From assembly GCF_000238355.1 (NCBI RefSeq), contig NZ_AHCA01000022.1:1-32453 (forward strand): a stretch of DNA of 32,453 nt, read 5' to 3'. The translations under genes and the position numbers were made by a program. The notes beneath the pieces are model-generated. The model was not told the DNA's origin. It did not search any database and saw only the letters and a list, made by a program, of their open reading frames with translations. This document shows positions 1 through 7,843 of the stretch, piece by piece. Source of the stretch: Pseudoalteromonas haloplanktis ATCC 14393. GTDB taxonomy: Bacteria; Pseudomonadota; Gammaproteobacteria; Enterobacterales; Alteromonadaceae. The number at the start of each line of letters is the position of its first letter. Within the stretch, counting starts at the first letter, position 1.

Positions 1-329
1 TCAGTCGCAGCAACAACTAGGATAGCGCCGTCCATTTGAGCAGCACCAGTGATCATGTTTTTAACATAATCGGCGTGTCCTGGACAATCTACGTGTGCGT
101 AGTGACGAGTAGGTGTATCGTACTCAACGTGTGAAGTTGAGATTGTGATACCACGCTCACGCTCTTCTGGAGCGTTATCGATTGATGCGAAATCTTTAGC
201 AACACCGCCGTATACTTTTGCAAGTACGTTAGTGATTGCTGCAGTTAGGGTTGTTTTACCGTGGTCAACGTGGCCGATTGTACCTACGTTTACGTGCGGT
301 TTTACGCGTTCAAACTTTGCTTTTGCCAT
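1..329 (-). CDS. tuf: Elongation factor Tu, N-terminal part (cut by window edge)
   Basis: The reverse strand from the ATG at 327-329 encodes about 109 residues of EF-Tu. It starts MAKAKFERVKPHVNVGTIGH, followed by the P-loop GHVDHGKT, then the switch region EERERGITI and the G3 motif DCPGHADY. EF-Tu is the GTPase that brings aminoacyl-tRNA to the ribosome. The C-terminal three quarters lie outside the window. The gene follows four tRNA genes in the same order as E. coli thrU-tyrU-glyT-thrT-tufB, so this is the tufB-position copy and is probably co-transcribed with the tRNAs. No separate strong promoter is evident in the 135 bases between the last tRNA and the start codon. Confidence 0.98.
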   Translation of the reverse strand, partial: MAKAKFERVKPHVNVGTIGHVDHGKTTLTAAITNVLAKVYGGVAKDFASIDNAPEERERGITISTSHVEYDTPTRHYAHVDCPGHADYVKNMITGAAQMDGAILVVAAT

Positions 330-464
330 GACGGAACCTATCAGTTTTGTGTATCTAGATTACATATGAAAATAATCCACCGGAGGTAGATTAAGTTAAA
401 TTTTTCAAATTTCAAATAGTATTTTCTGACAGATAAAGGAAGTATTCAAGAAGATTCGTGTGAC

Positions 465-540
465 TGGTGCTGATAGGCAGATTTGAACTGCCGACCTCAC
501 CCTTACCAAGGGTGCGCTCTACCAACTGAGCTATATCAGC
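465..540 (-). tRNA. thrT: tRNA-Thr (anticodon GGT)
   Basis: The reverse complement folds as a 76-nt tRNA with a GCTGATA/TATCAGC acceptor stem, anticodon GGT in the loop CTTGGTAA, T-loop GTTCAAATC and an encoded CCA end. It is the last tRNA before tuf and matches the position of E. coli thrT. Confidence 0.97.
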
Positions 541-552
541 AACACCAGAAAC

Positions 553-628
<76 letters not shown>

Positions 629-672
629 TTAGGAACCTGTTCTTAAACTACCTCTAACCGTCAAGAATAAAG

Positions 673-758
673 TGGTGGAGGGAGCTGGATTCGAACCAGC
701 GAAGGCTGAGCCGTCAGATTTACAGTCTGATCCCTTTGGCCCGCTCGGGAACCCCTCC
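673..758 (-). tRNA. tyrU: tRNA-Tyr (anticodon GTA)
   Basis: An 86-nt class II tRNA on the reverse strand with acceptor stem GGAGGG(G)/CCCTCC, anticodon GTA in the loop CTGTAAAT, a long variable arm and encoded CCA. Its 5' end is preceded by a second copy of its own first 14 bases (see the repeat at 746-774). Confidence 0.97.
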
Positions 759-774
759 ACGGGAACCCCTCCAC
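746..774. repeat. 14-bp tandem duplication of the tRNA-Tyr 5' end
   Basis: The 14-mer gggaacccctccac occurs at 747-760 and again, directly adjacent, at 761-774. The first copy covers the start of the mature tRNA-Tyr and its acceptor strand. The second lies in the 5' leader of the precursor. It looks like a local slip duplication and leaves a competing acceptor 5' strand just upstream of the RNase P site. Confidence 0.9.
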
Positions 775-811
775 GATAATTCTTTACTAAGCACTTTCGG
801 TAAAAGGAAAG

Positions 812-887
<76 letters not shown>

Positions 888-908
888 ACTGCTTTAGTAC
901 GGGGCGAG

Positions 909-937
909 ATATTAGAGGAAGGTTGGAGGTGATGCAA
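909..937 (-). promoter_or_regulatory. Stable-RNA type sigma70 promoter of the tRNA-tuf operon
   Basis: On the reverse strand, -35 TTGCAT (932-937) and -10 TAATAT (909-914) are separated by exactly 17 bases. The -10 is followed by the GC-rich discriminator CTCGCCCC, typical of promoters under stringent control by ppGpp. Upstream of the -35 (940-970) are A/T tracts that could act as an UP element. Growth-rate control is inferred from these features. Confidence 0.8.
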
Positions 938-1007
938 CAATAAATTTGAAAAAAATGTAATTTTTTAGCTTGAATGCTCACAAATCAGGCAAAACAAGGG
1001 CTTTTTG

Positions 1008-1703
1008 TTACTTTTCGCTCAATTCATACCAATAGTTGAGCCCTTTCATCACTAGTTGCGGCTCATAAGTCGCGCCTAAAAACTGTGCTTTGAGTAATGC
1101 GCCATAACCACCAGCAAAAATTAGTTGCGGGTTTTTATTAGATAAATGTAATTTTGCTTGTTCAACAGCTCCTAACGTTGCCACTAGCGCGCCGTTTTTT
1201 AAACCATTCGGTGTGTTTACACCCAACTCATTTGCAAACACTGTGTTGGCATCATCAAAAACGCGCTGAGTATTTTGTGTCAATGAGCGTGTCATTAGAT
1301 CAAGGCCAGGTAATATCCAGCCACCTAAATGCTGCCCTTGTGCTGTGAGCACATCAATTGTGGTGGCTGTTCCGGTGTCTATTACTATGCAATCTTGCTG
1401 TGGCCATAGTTTAAAGGCGGCAATTAAACCAAGCCAACGATCAATCCCTAAATTATTAAATTGCTGATACGCACAACGTAGGTTACTAAGTTGCTTTGTT
1501 ACTTTGGCTTCAAAGCATGGCACCTGAAGTGAACGGGCTTGGGTTAATAGTTCATTTAGCTGCTCACTTTTACCAACACTGGCATAAACAACGTCATTAA
1601 TTTGCGACCACGGTAATGCACTGAGCTCACATTGCTTAATCTGCCCACCTTGCCAGATTGCAGCTTTTAATGCGGTGTTGCCTACATCAATTAATAATCT
1701 CAT
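1008..1703 (-). CDS. coaX: Type III pantothenate kinase
   Basis: This 231-aa cytoplasmic enzyme phosphorylates pantothenate in the first step of CoA synthesis. The type III signatures are visible: N-terminal phosphate-binding DVGNTALK, the GIDRWLGL segment carrying the pantothenate-site GxDR, the ASKHA-fold motif DTGTATTID, and GGWILPGLDLM. Length is slightly short for the family. The ATG (1701-1703) overlaps the birA TGA by 4 bp (ATGA), so translation is coupled. In E. coli the unrelated coaA sits at this same place between birA and the tRNAs. Type III enzymes as a family are insensitive to CoA feedback, so control of the pathway probably differs here. Confidence 0.95.
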   Translation of the reverse strand: MRLLIDVGNTALKAAIWQGGQIKQCELSALPWSQINDVVYASVGKSEQLNELLTQARSLQVPCFEAKVTKQLSNLRCAYQQFNNLGIDRWLGLIAAFKLWPQQDCIVIDTGTATTIDVLTAQGQHLGGWILPGLDLMTRSLTQNTQRVFDDANTVFANELGVNTPNGLKNGALVATLGAVEQAKLHLSNKNPQLIFAGGYGALLKAQFLGATYEPQLVMKGLNYWYELSEK

Positions 1704-2692
1704 ACGCTTGCCTTACGTAATGATATTTCGCCGCCATAATAACTTTTCACTTCACCATCTTGGCGGATACGGATCCCGCCATTAGCATCAATACCTTCAC
1801 AGATTCCGCTCCAACTGCGGTGTCCAGTATTCAACTCTACACATTGCCCAACGAAGACATTTAAACTATTCCATTGTTGATACATATCATTTAAGCCCGA
1901 TTGACTATATTGTGCGAGCCGCTGTTCAAGGTAGTAAGTTAAATATGCCACCAGCTGGTTTTTATCAACCTGCTGAGTGTGCTGACTTAAATCGGTCCAC
2001 GCTTGATCGATGTGTTGACTAAAGCTTTCTGGCATTTGTAAATTAATACCAATACCAATAACCAACTGACACGGCCCTTGCGGTTGACCATCTAACTCAA
2101 CTAACACGCCTGCGAGCTTTTCATTATTGAGATAAATATCGTTCGGCCACTTCAGTTGAACCTCTAATTTATACAGTGCTTTTAAAGCGTCGTAGACCGC
2201 TAACCCTACGGCAATCGACATCCCCATTGCCGCTTGTAGTCCGTCATCTAAACGCCAGTAATAACTATAATATAAGTTTGCGCCAAAGGGCGATTGCCAC
2301 ACGCGACCACGACGACCACGCCCTGCTTGCTGCATTTCAGCCACAATCACCGTTCCCGACTCTAAGGTTTGTTTAGCGGCAATACGGCGCATTAACTCAC
2401 TGTTAGTCGAGTCAATAATTGGCTGAACTTCCACTTGCGCGGTATGTGCACCTAAGCTTTGGTAATGCTGTTGGATCTTAGTTTGCTCTAATAAGCCGAC
2501 ATTATTATTTAAGCTGTAACCTTTACCGCTGACTTTAAAAATATCTAAACCCATTTCTTGTAGACTTTGAATGTGCTTACTCACCGCCGCGCGGCTAATA
2601 CCTAATTGCTCACCCAATAATTGCCCTGAGATAAAGCCACCTTGATTAAGGGCATTTAAAATAGCCAGTTTATTGCCATCAGGTGCTTTCAT
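1700..2692 (-). CDS. birA: Biotin-[acetyl-CoA-carboxylase] ligase / biotin operon repressor
   Basis: This 330-aa protein attaches biotin to the carboxylase carrier protein, and the biotinoyl-AMP-bound form represses biotin genes. An N-terminal winged helix (residues about 1-60, with LGISRAAVSKHIQSL) is followed by the ligase core with GRGRRGRVWQSP, the biotinoyl-AMP loop, and KWPNDIYLNNEKLAGVLVE. The chosen start is the ATG at 2690-2692, preceded by AGGAGA and overlapping the murB stop as ATGA. A 29-residue upstream extension would lie inside murB and has no family counterpart. Because the HTH is intact, this is the bifunctional form. Confidence 0.96.
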   Translation of the reverse strand: MKAPDGNKLAILNALNQGGFISGQLLGEQLGISRAAVSKHIQSLQEMGLDIFKVSGKGYSLNNNVGLLEQTKIQQHYQSLGAHTAQVEVQPIIDSTNSELMRRIAAKQTLESGTVIVAEMQQAGRGRRGRVWQSPFGANLYYSYYWRLDDGLQAAMGMSIAVGLAVYDALKALYKLEVQLKWPNDIYLNNEKLAGVLVELDGQPQGPCQLVIGIGINLQMPESFSQHIDQAWTDLSQHTQQVDKNQLVAYLTYYLEQRLAQYSQSGLNDMYQQWNSLNVFVGQCVELNTGHRSWSGICEGIDANGGIRIRQDGEVKSYYGGEISLRKASV

Positions 2693-3699
2693 ATTGCTTC
2701 TCCTAAACCGATATGGCATTCGTGAACACTGTTCATCAAGCGAACTTCGTGCTGCAATTTTATTTGATAGCGTTGCCAAATTTGTTGCTGGATATACTTG
2801 ATCATAGCAACGAGGTCTTCACCGCTGCTATCACCATGATTAACCAGTACCAACGCTTGTTGTTGGTGCACTTCAATTCCAGCTATACGATGTCCCTTTA
2901 AGCCTGCTTGCTCTATCAACCAACCTGCAGCCACTTTATGGTGCTCGTTATCGTAGTGATAATGAGGTAGCTGTGGGTGTGCAGCGAGTAAATCTCTCAG
3001 CAAGCGATTTTCTATAATGGGATTTTTAAAAAAGCTTCCAGCATTTGCCAGCACATAAGGGTCGGGTAATTTGCTGTTACGGGTTTTAATGACGTGCTCA
3101 AAAACGGCTATAGGCGTTACATGTTCAAGTTGTTGCAAAGGACCATAACTTAATTCTGGCTGCCATAGCTTGGGTAAAGCTAATCCCACAGATGTGATCA
3201 CCGCTTTATTTTTTAATGCATGTTTAAAAATAGAATCGCGATAGCCAAACTCGCACTGCTCAGCAGTAAGGCGAACGAGTTGCTTACTGGAGATATCAAA
3301 ATACTCAACGTATGCAATAAATTTTGCCAGCTCCACACCATAAGCACCAATATTTTGTACTGGCGCAGCACCCACTGTACCGGGGATCAATGCAAGGTTT
3401 TCAAGCCCAGGTATACCGTGTTTAAGTGTATAAGCAACAAGTTTATGCCAATTTTCCCCCGCAGCAACTTCTAGTAGGTAGTCATCTTGACGCTCTATGA
3501 CCTGCACTCCGGCAGTGGCCATTTTGATTACCGTGCCTTGGTAATCGTTTAAAAACACGGTGTTACTCCCTTCTCCTAAAATGCAAAAAGGGGCATCAAA
3601 GGTGAGTTGCTGCAATTGCGCAGAGTCAGTAATTTCGATTAGTTGCGAGCACTGGCTCTTTAAAGAAAAGGTATGGAAAGATTGCAGGGACTGAGCCAC
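2689..3699 (-). CDS. murB: UDP-N-acetylenolpyruvoylglucosamine reductase, type I
   Basis: A cytoplasmic FAD enzyme that reduces UDP-GlcNAc-enolpyruvate to UDP-MurNAc in peptidoglycan synthesis. FAD-binding signatures are present: LGEGSNTVF, ENLALIPGTVGAAPVQNIGAYGVEL-type sequence, and the active-site region NAGSFFKNP. A TTG at 3709-3711 gives a longer frame. I choose the GTG at 3697-3699 because GAGG lies 6 bases upstream and the resulting MAQSLQSFHTF lines up with E. coli MurB from its first residue (336 versus 342 aa). It is first in the murB-birA-coaX operon, with 4-bp overlaps throughout. Confidence 0.95.
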   Translation of the reverse strand: MAQSLQSFHTFSLKSQCSQLIEITDSAQLQQLTFDAPFCILGEGSNTVFLNDYQGTVIKMATAGVQVIERQDDYLLEVAAGENWHKLVAYTLKHGIPGLENLALIPGTVGAAPVQNIGAYGVELAKFIAYVEYFDISSKQLVRLTAEQCEFGYRDSIFKHALKNKAVITSVGLALPKLWQPELSYGPLQQLEHVTPIAVFEHVIKTRNSKLPDPYVLANAGSFFKNPIIENRLLRDLLAAHPQLPHYHYDNEHHKVAAGWLIEQAGLKGHRIAGIEVHQQQALVLVNHGDSSGEDLVAMIKYIQQQIWQRYQIKLQHEVRLMNSVHECHIGLGEAI

Positions 3700-3842
3700 A
3701 AAACGCCTCAAAGGTTAATTGTCACTAATCGCACTAGTGTAACTCTTAGTCGCAAATCTTGCACTAGATTGTAAAAAATGCTCAACCAAGAATCGCAATC
3801 ATGATATAAAACCTGCACTTTTTATTCGTGTTCAGGGTATTT

Positions 3843-5687
3843 ATGAAAATCAAACCTCTCTTTTTAAGCCTCGCTATGGCTGGAATGTGCTCTCAAGCAA
3901 TGGCCAGTGCCATTGATCAAAACTCATATGCCAATCTCGATGACGTCATCACGACGCATTTAAACCTTGATTTAGACGTCGACTTTGCCGACAAGCAATT
4001 AGAAGGTTTTGTTGAACACACGCTCGAATGGCAAAACACGACCAGCAAAACCTTAGTGCTTGATACGCGCGATTTAGACATCGATAAAGTAATGTATCAA
4101 AGCCAAAGTGGCAGCTGGCACAAAGCCAAATTCACACTTGCTCAGCGCGATGACGTTAAAGGCTCAAAGCTTACTATTACGTTTAAAGACCAAGCTCCTA
4201 AAGTACGTATTTATTATAACAGCCGCCCTGAAGCATCTGGCTTACAATGGTTAACCCCAGAGCAAACAGCCAGTAAAAGCCATCCATTTATGTACAGCCA
4301 ATCGCAAGCGATCCACGCTCGTAGTTGGATCCCAGTACAAGATACGCCAGCAATGCGTGTAACTTACTCAGCACGTATCCACACGCCGGAAGATATTCGT
4401 GCGGTAATGAGTGCCGATAACAAAGATGCACTTTATAAAGATGGTGATTATCACTTTGAAATGCCGCAAGCTATCTCTCCTTACCTAATTGCTATTGGTG
4501 CAGGTAACTTAGAATTTAAAGCGATGTCTAAGCAAACCGGTATTTTTGCTGAACCAACAATCCTAGATGCGTCAGTTGCCGAATTTAATGACACACAAGC
4601 GATGATCGATAAAACCAATGCCATGTATGGCGAGTATGCATGGGGCCGTTATGACCTACTCATGTTACCACCTAGCTTTCCGTTTGGTGGTATGGAAAAC
4701 CCGCGCCTTTCTTTTATCACACCAACGGTTGTTGCTGGTGATAAAAGCTTAGTAAATCTGATTGCTCACGAACTTGCGCACTCTTGGTCTGGTAACTTGG
4801 TAACCAATGCAACGTGGGAAGATTTATGGCTAAACGAAGGTTTCACCTCGTACGTTGAAAACCGCATTATGGAAGAAGTCTTTGGTCGTGACCGTGCAGT
4901 TATGGAACAAGCACTTGATGCAGCTGGTTTACGCGCACAATTAAAAACTATCGACGCACCTGATACGCGCCTTAATTTAAAGCTTAATGGCCGTGATCCC
5001 GATGATGCTTTCAGCTCAGTGCCTTATACAAAAGGTCAGCTTTTCTTAATTTACCTTGAAAACCAATACGGCCGTGAAAAGTTTGATGATTTTGTAAAAA
5101 CTTACTTCAACGAATTTGCTTTTAAATCATTAACGACGGCTCAATTTGTTACCTACATCAAAGCTAACTTAATTGAAAAATACCCAGGCGTTGTTAGCAT
5201 GGACAAAGTTAACGAGTGGATTTTTCAGCCTGGATTACCAAGTGATGCACCAAACCCAACCTCTGATGCGTTTGATAAGGTCGATAACGCCACGCAAGCA
5301 TGGTTAAAAGGTGAGACAACTGCCGCGCAACTTCCGACGACTAATTGGACAGTGCACGAGTGGTTACACTTTTTAAATAACTTACCGCGCGATTTAAGCC
5401 TAGAAAAAATGGCTGCATTAGATGCAGAGTTTAACTTAACTCAATCAACCAATGCCGAACGTGCATTTGCATGGTATATGCTTGCGGTAGGTAATGGCTA
5501 TCAACCGATTTACCCATCACTTGATAAGCACTTATCAGGCATTGGCCGTCGTAAATTGATTGTGCCGCTATACAAGGCATTGATCAAAAATGGTAAGCGT
5601 GAATGGGCGCACGATGTTTACCTTAAAGCTCGCCCAGGCTATCACCCATTAGCGCAAGGTACCGTTGACGACTTGTTTGCTAAGTAA
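3843..5687 (+). CDS. Exported M1 family metallo-aminopeptidase
   Basis: A 614-aa zinc aminopeptidase of the leukotriene-A4-hydrolase/aminopeptidase group. A signal peptide (about 22 residues, ending near QAMASA) predicts a periplasmic or secreted enzyme that trims N-terminal residues from peptides. The substrate motif GGMEN is at residues 282-286. The zinc motif HELAH is at 309-313, with the third ligand Glu332 in LNEGF, so all catalytic residues are present. The C-terminal helical domain ends at LAQGTVDDLFAK. The chosen ATG at 3843 has AGGG upstream; an in-frame GTG at 3828 would precede a good signal peptide with five extra residues. It is monocistronic, ending at a bidirectional terminator. 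Confidence 0.93.
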   Translation: MKIKPLFLSLAMAGMCSQAMASAIDQNSYANLDDVITTHLNLDLDVDFADKQLEGFVEHTLEWQNTTSKTLVLDTRDLDIDKVMYQSQSGSWHKAKFTLAQRDDVKGSKLTITFKDQAPKVRIYYNSRPEASGLQWLTPEQTASKSHPFMYSQSQAIHARSWIPVQDTPAMRVTYSARIHTPEDIRAVMSADNKDALYKDGDYHFEMPQAISPYLIAIGAGNLEFKAMSKQTGIFAEPTILDASVAEFNDTQAMIDKTNAMYGEYAWGRYDLLMLPPSFPFGGMENPRLSFITPTVVAGDKSLVNLIAHELAHSWSGNLVTNATWEDLWLNEGFTSYVENRIMEEVFGRDRAVMEQALDAAGLRAQLKTIDAPDTRLNLKLNGRDPDDAFSSVPYTKGQLFLIYLENQYGREKFDDFVKTYFNEFAFKSLTTAQFVTYIKANLIEKYPGVVSMDKVNEWIFQPGLPSDAPNPTSDAFDKVDNATQAWLKGETTAAQLPTTNWTVHEWLHFLNNLPRDLSLEKMAALDAEFNLTQSTNAERAFAWYMLAVGNGYQPIYPSLDKHLSGIGRRKLIVPLYKALIKNGKREWAHDVYLKARPGYHPLAQGTVDDLFAK

Positions 5688-5702
5688 GCTTAACGAGCAC
5701 AT

Positions 5703-5729
5703 AAAAAGGGCGATTTATTCGCCCTTTTT
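5703..5729. terminator. Bidirectional intrinsic terminator
   Basis: A perfect 11-bp stem (5703-5713 aaaaagggcga, 5719-5729 tcgcccttttt) with a 5-base loop. It lies between the convergent aminopeptidase and DUF2057 genes. Its A-rich and T-rich flanks let it work on both strands. Confidence 0.9.
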
Positions 5730-5730
5730 G

Positions 5731-6363
5731 CTATTTACTTTTAGTCACTTTTTCAATGAAAGCTTGCTTTTCTTGAGCACTGGCTTGTTGCCACCAAAAA
5801 TCGAGCATAGCTGCAGCATTTGGTGCGTTAGAAACGCTTGGCGCTGGGCGCGATACAGGGGCTTGCGCAGCAGTCACCGAAGCAATAGCTGCCGTACTCG
5901 CGGTAGGTGCCGCTTTTGTTGATGCAACTTGAGCTGCAGCGCCACTGCTAAAGTTTGGTTCAGGAATAACGCTTAAAGGCGTGCCTAACGACTGCCCCTT
6001 TGCTTGCAAACTCACTTGCGGCGCCTCGGCAAATACTTTTGCCGCCACTGCATTGTCTGCACGATTAAACACCACATCGTAATCCGTATCGGCGGCAATG
6101 GTCATCGTCACCCAAAATGGTTCTGAGTCAACCACTTGGTGCTCATCATAGCCTTGCTCATATAAATCTGTGTACTTAAGTTTGAGCTGATACACGCCTG
6201 GGGTAAGTTCCACCTCATCAACCCGACTGAAAAATGAATGTTCTATTTTTTTATCGCCTACTTGTAACGGCACAATTTCTTCAGGAAAACTCACCGTTTC
6301 AGCAATACTTGGCACACTCAAAAACAATGAAACAATCCCGCTTAAAAATATATATTTCCGCAT
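5731..6363 (-). CDS. DUF2057 (UPF0319, YccT/CsgI-like) periplasmic protein
   Basis: A 210-aa exported protein. A signal peptide of about 20 residues (MRKYIFLSGIVSLFLSVPSIA) is followed by the DUF2057 fold (VSFPEEIVPLQVGDKK, LTPGVYQLKLKYTDLY), then an Ala/Ser/Thr-rich linker at roughly residues 120-180, and the family's C-terminal signature MLDFWWQQASAQEKQAFIE. The start is the ATG at 6361-6363 behind AAGGAGT; a longer frame upstream lacks a signal peptide start. The E. coli relative YccT/CsgI has been reported to inhibit curli assembly. A CsgD-like regulator lies 0.7 kb away on the other strand, but any functional link is inference. Confidence 0.85.
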   Translation of the reverse strand: MRKYIFLSGIVSLFLSVPSIAETVSFPEEIVPLQVGDKKIEHSFFSRVDEVELTPGVYQLKLKYTDLYEQGYDEHQVVDSEPFWVTMTIAADTDYDVVFNRADNAVAAKVFAEAPQVSLQAKGQSLGTPLSVIPEPNFSSGAAAQVASTKAAPTASTAAIASVTAAQAPVSRPAPSVSNAPNAAAMLDFWWQQASAQEKQAFIEKVTKSK

Positions 6364-6455
6364 AATAACTCCTTGTGATTTGATTTCAGTTTGACACTGC
6401 AAGCAAAGTTTGTCATTAGTGATATTTATTAGATTACAATGGAGCAGATCTTAAC

Positions 6456-6821
6456 GTGAGCGAAGACACTATTTTTACTAAAATTATCAATCGCGAAATT
6501 CCAGCTGACATCGTCTATGAAGATGAGCTGAGTTTGGCTTTTAAAGACATTAACCCGCAAGCCCCTTTTCATGTATTGATTATCCCAAAAAAAGAGATTG
6601 CGACAATTAATGATATTAGCGAACAAGATGCACCTCTTGTTGGTCACCTTTATGTAGTAGCTGCGAAAATAGCCAAACAACAAGGCTTTGCAGAGGATGG
6701 ATTTAGAGTTGTAATGAATTGTAATGACCATGGCGGTCAAACGGTTTATCACATCCATTTACATATGTTAGCTGGTAAAATAATGGGATGGCCACCCTAT
6801 CAGGATAGGATAAAAGGCTGA
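6456..6821 (+). CDS. hinT: HIT family purine nucleoside phosphoramidase HinT
   Basis: A 121-aa cytoplasmic HIT protein that hydrolyses adenosine phosphoramidates and aminoacyl-adenylates. The catalytic triad motif HIHLHM is near residue 98, preceded by GFRVVMNCNDHGGQTVYH. The C-terminus contains the proteobacterial GWPP signature. The start is a GTG; MSEDTIFTKIINREIP aligns with the E. coli N-terminus. GGAG lies 11 bases upstream, which is long, so translation may be modest. It stands alone, divergent from the DUF2057 gene. Confidence 0.93.
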   Translation: MSEDTIFTKIINREIPADIVYEDELSLAFKDINPQAPFHVLIIPKKEIATINDISEQDAPLVGHLYVVAAKIAKQQGFAEDGFRVVMNCNDHGGQTVYHIHLHMLAGKIMGWPPYQDRIKG

Positions 6822-6853
6822 TTTTTAAATTTGGCGTGTAAATATTTGTAAAA

Positions 6854-6873
6854 GGAACCCTTTTCTGGGTTTT
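6854..6873 (+). terminator. Probable intrinsic terminator after hinT
   Basis: A short stem aaccc (6856-6860)/gggtt (6867-6871), extendable by G-T pairs, runs into TTTTT. The stem is weak but the T-tract is convincing. Confidence 0.5.
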
Positions 6874-7011
6874 TATATTATTTTATATAAATATCAAAAC
6901 CTTGAATTAAATTACAGCTGAATTTTTTAATGACTAATGTACAAAACGTTATAAAACTATGTTTATCCTGCCCCAATCTGGGAAATTTCTAATACGAAAG
7001 GGGTGGATTGC

Positions 7012-7062
7012 ATGTTAGGATTGATTAGTCAACTTTATTCAAGAGTATATAAGTATGAGTAG
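7012..7062 (+). CDS. Candidate 16-aa leader peptide overlapping the CsgD-like gene
   Basis: An ATG at 7012, preceded at 5 bases by a Shine-Dalgarno-like AGGGGTGG, opens a 16-codon frame (MLGLISQLYSRVYKYE). It ends with TAG at 7060-7062, overlapping the first 8 bases of the regulator gene. The regulator's own ATG at 7055 lacks a clear ribosome site at normal spacing. This layout suggests translational coupling or attenuation. The peptide has no recognised relatives and could be only a ribosome-loading device. Confidence 0.5.
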   Translation: MLGLISQLYSRVYKYE

Positions 7063-7711
7063 TTCAGCCTTTTTGTTACTAGATCTAGAGCCAATTAATA
7101 CAATTGGTATTAATGTATTAGAGCCTTTATTAAAAACCCAAGGGCTCAATGTTGCTACCGGAACAAACATATTAGACGTTCCTGAAGGAACTCGTTTATT
7201 GTTTATTGAAACATCAAGCCAAGACGCTTGGGGAAAATTAAAAGAGCAACTAGTAAATTTGCGCGTAAAATGCGATATCGTGTTATTCAACTTAGATGAA
7301 AATCCAGAGCTTGCTAATCGTGCACTTTTAAGCGGTATTCGCGGTGTTTTTTATACCACAGACAATGCCGATGTATTGATGAAAGGTATTCGCTTATTAC
7401 TAGAGGACCAGCTTTGGTATCGCCGTGATATTATGTGTAATGCATTAAATCGCATGCTGCAATTTAATAAAGATGCCTTACATAAACTTACTGACGGTGA
7501 TATTGAACCTGTAAAACTCACTAAACGTGAGAAAGCAATTATCTCGCTGATGAGTAATGGCTCTAAGAACAAAGAAATCGCAGAAGCACTCAGCATTAGC
7601 CCACACACAGTAAAAACACATTTATACAGTGCATTTAGAAAAACCAAATGCCGTAACCGTATCGAGCTACTGTCATGGGCGCAGCAAAATATTCCAGATG
7701 AAATTCGCTGA
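7055..7711 (+). CDS. LuxR-family regulator of CsgD/VpsT type
   Basis: A 218-aa DNA-binding regulator. The N-terminal receiver-like domain (about 1-125) lacks the usual acidic pocket and phospho-Asp, as in CsgD and VpsT. The C-terminal LuxR HTH (about 150-212) reads LTKREKAIISLMSNGSKNKE and IAEALSISPHTVKTHLYSAF. GVFYTTDNADVLMKGIRLLL matches the corresponding region of CsgD. At residues 121-124 it has WYRR where VpsT proteins carry the c-di-GMP motif W-[FLM]-[TS]-R, so this is a variant of the binding site. CsgD/VpsT proteins control biofilm matrix genes. It is followed by a strong terminator, so it is transcribed apart from the kinase downstream. Confidence 0.85.
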   Translation: MSSSAFLLLDLEPINTIGINVLEPLLKTQGLNVATGTNILDVPEGTRLLFIETSSQDAWGKLKEQLVNLRVKCDIVLFNLDENPELANRALLSGIRGVFYTTDNADVLMKGIRLLLEDQLWYRRDIMCNALNRMLQFNKDALHKLTDGDIEPVKLTKREKAIISLMSNGSKNKEIAEALSISPHTVKTHLYSAFRKTKCRNRIELLSWAQQNIPDEIR

Positions 7712-7734
7712 TCTAGCAACTTTCATTTAATTAT

Positions 7735-7762
7735 AAAAACAGGTACTTTGTTACCTGTTTTT
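7735..7762 (+). terminator. Strong intrinsic terminator after the CsgD-like gene
   Basis: A perfect 11-bp stem (7735-7745 aaaaacaggta, 7752-7762 tacctgttttt) with a 6-base loop and T-tract. It separates the regulator from the kinase gene. A TTG codon that would extend the kinase frame lies inside this hairpin, which argues against that start. Confidence 0.9.
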
Positions 7763-7843
7763 CATTTCTATCCGCCAGCTTATTTGCTAACACTGGCAAT
7801 TGCCATTATTCTAATCCCGTTACCCAAACCGCTTGGAATATGC

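Noticed and set aside
2692..2779. N-terminal extension of BirA into murB
   Set aside because: The shorter start has AGGAGA and the ATGA overlap; the extension has no counterpart in BirA proteins.
5665..5922. 85-aa plus-strand frame overlapping the aminopeptidase end and terminator
   Set aside because: It crosses the bidirectional terminator and runs antisense to the DUF2057 gene.
6429..6758. 109-aa minus-strand frame opposite hinT
   Set aside because: It is fully antisense to a complete, conserved HinT gene and has no family features.
7748..7843. A TTG-initiated extension of the hybrid kinase adding 32 residues
   Set aside because: The TTG lies inside the loop of a perfect intrinsic terminator, and the ATG at 7844 has a ribosome site and a family-like N-terminus.
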